This document shows, piece by piece, positions 4,843-5,818 of a stretch of 5,818 nt of DNA. Location of the stretch: positions 1-5,818 of the forward strand of contig JAFUKK010000079.1 in the NCBI GenBank assembly GCA_017473665.1, written 5' to 3'. The translations under genes were made by a program, and so were the position numbers. Position 1 is the stretch's first letter. Each line of letters opens with the position of its first letter. The notes beneath the pieces were generated by a model that was given only the letters and a program-made list of their open reading frames with translations, had not been told where the DNA came from and searched no databases. Origin of the DNA: Lachnospiraceae bacterium. GTDB taxonomy: Bacteria > Bacillota > Clostridia > Lachnospirales > Lachnospiraceae.

Positions 4843-5818
4843 ATGAACCTCAAATCTCTTTTTGGCATATTGAAAGAAGACTCTTCTGAGAAAAATCCGG
4901 AAGTGATTGCCAACCAATACGCCTTACGATGCATGAACATATCCATTATGGTAATCACCTTTATATGGATACTGGATATGCTAAATATATTTATCGTGGA
5001 CCGGACCATTACTACCTGGGCATTTCTAATCAGTTGGAGCATTTATATTCCCAGCATGTTGGTCTGCGGATCTTTCGGATTAAGCAAGCATTGGATTAAA
5101 TATTTTATTTTGATGTGGACAGTTGCCATGTTTGCGGTGATACATTTATTCCTTACTTACCACGCCACACTGGCCCTACTGATTCCCATAACCTTTGCCT
5201 GCATGTACTCTTCCCGAAAAATGCTATTGTATACATACTTGCTTACTGCACTGGGCATTATCATTGCGGTGTATGGAGGCTACTATTTCGGTCTGTGTGA
5301 TGCCAATATGGTATTGCTGACCACAGAGCCTTTAAGAGAGTACATCGGACCGAACAATACATTCCTTCTGTCGGAAATTAATTCCAACGTACCGGTTTCC
5401 GTAGGATTATTTTATATCTTCCCGAAATTGATTATTACAGGCGTATTTACTCTGGTATGCAACAGTGTGAGCAAGATTATCGGCATAAATATGCGCCGGG
5501 CAGAGGAAATGGCCAATCTGGCAGACCTGGACGGCATGACCGGACTCTATAACAAGAGTAAATATCTGCGTCAGGTGGCCCGTGCTTACGGGGCTACCGA
5601 AAAAGTAGCGGTCATCTTCTGGGATGTGAATAACCTCAAAAAAATAAACGATTCCATGGGCCATGAATATGGTGACCAATTGATTCTGACCGCCAGCAAG
5701 TCCATCAAAGCTATTACCACCAAAGCTTCCACTGCTTATCGTGTGGGCGGAGATGAATTTGTACTGATTATCAGCGGCGGTGAAGAGAAGACTATCCGTC
5801 GGAAACTGGGAGAATGGC
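4843..5818 (+). CDS. Membrane-bound diguanylate cyclase (GGDEF domain), 3' end cut by window edge
   Basis: This enzyme is expected to make the second messenger c-di-GMP from two GTP at the inner face of the membrane. The first 325 residues are visible. A cytoplasmic N-terminus (1-29) is followed by about six hydrophobic segments (roughly 33-52, 58-78, 84-104, 108-122, 127-150 and 186-208). The GGDEF domain starts near 225 with DLDGMTGLYNK (228-238). Catalytic features are present: Asp261, Asn269 and Asp278 in a D-x-N-x-LK-x-IND-x-x-GH-x-x-GD pattern, and an intact GGDEF at 302-306. The RxxD product-inhibition site expected before the GGDEF motif is absent (Thr293 and Ser296 occupy those positions). 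The membrane part is not a sensor domain that I can name. About half of the GGDEF domain and any further C-terminal domain, such as EAL, lie beyond the window. The gene diverges from the antiporter operon. Confidence 0.92.
   Translation, partial: MNLKSLFGILKEDSSEKNPEVIANQYALRCMNISIMVITFIWILDMLNIFIVDRTITTWAFLISWSIYIPSMLVCGSFGLSKHWIKYFILMWTVAMFAVIHLFLTYHATLALLIPITFACMYSSRKMLLYTYLLTALGIIIAVYGGYYFGLCDANMVLLTTEPLREYIGPNNTFLLSEINSNVPVSVGLFYIFPKLIITGVFTLVCNSVSKIIGINMRRAEEMANLADLDGMTGLYNKSKYLRQVARAYGATEKVAVIFWDVNNLKKINDSMGHEYGDQLILTASKSIKAITTKASTAYRVGGDEFVLIISGGEEKTIRRKLGEW

Noticed and set aside
4726..5042. Two small minus-strand frames opposite the start of the cyclase gene
   Set aside because: They overlap the cyclase coding region and its promoter, have no convincing ribosome binding site and resemble no family.

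Overview
The window looks like chromosomal DNA from a Gram-positive anaerobe of the Clostridia, most likely a motile member of the Lachnospiraceae. This is an inference. It rests on strong AAAGGAG-type ribosome binding sites in front of every gene, a lipoprotein signal ending LAGC, a moderate GC content judged by eye, and protein sequences that resemble Lachnospiraceae homologues. There are no RNA genes, insertion sequences, CRISPR arrays or obvious terminators.

Layout. Four genes lie on the minus strand and one on the plus strand; the two outermost genes run off the window. Reading leftwards from about 4720, a promoter at 4718-4746 drives an NhaC-family Na+/H+ antiporter-like permease (3325-4644). 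An orphan histidine phosphotransfer (HPt) protein follows 19 bases later (2934-3305). After a 121-base AT-rich gap with its own promoter (2846-2874) comes a second unit: a lipoprotein solute-binding protein of the ABC family 1 type (1445-2812), overlapping by 11 bases the start of a methyl-accepting chemotaxis protein (1-1455, C-terminal part missing). On the plus strand, from a promoter placed back to back with the antiporter promoter, a six-helix membrane diguanylate cyclase starts at 4843 and runs off the right edge.

How the genes may work together. Nearly everything here is signal transduction: a ligand-binding lipoprotein coupled to a chemoreceptor, a phosphorelay intermediate, and a c-di-GMP synthase, with one ion or solute antiporter among them. 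The most notable arrangement is the binding protein translationally coupled to a chemoreceptor rather than to ABC permeases, which suggests that it presents its ligand to the receptor. The receptor also has a roughly 120-residue, lysine-rich cytoplasmic N-terminal tail with seven tandem xxKEK pentapeptides. The 198-base divergent intergenic region holds both promoters, a small palindrome over one -35 box, and a stem-loop in the predicted antiporter leader. The functional links between these genes are inferred from position only.
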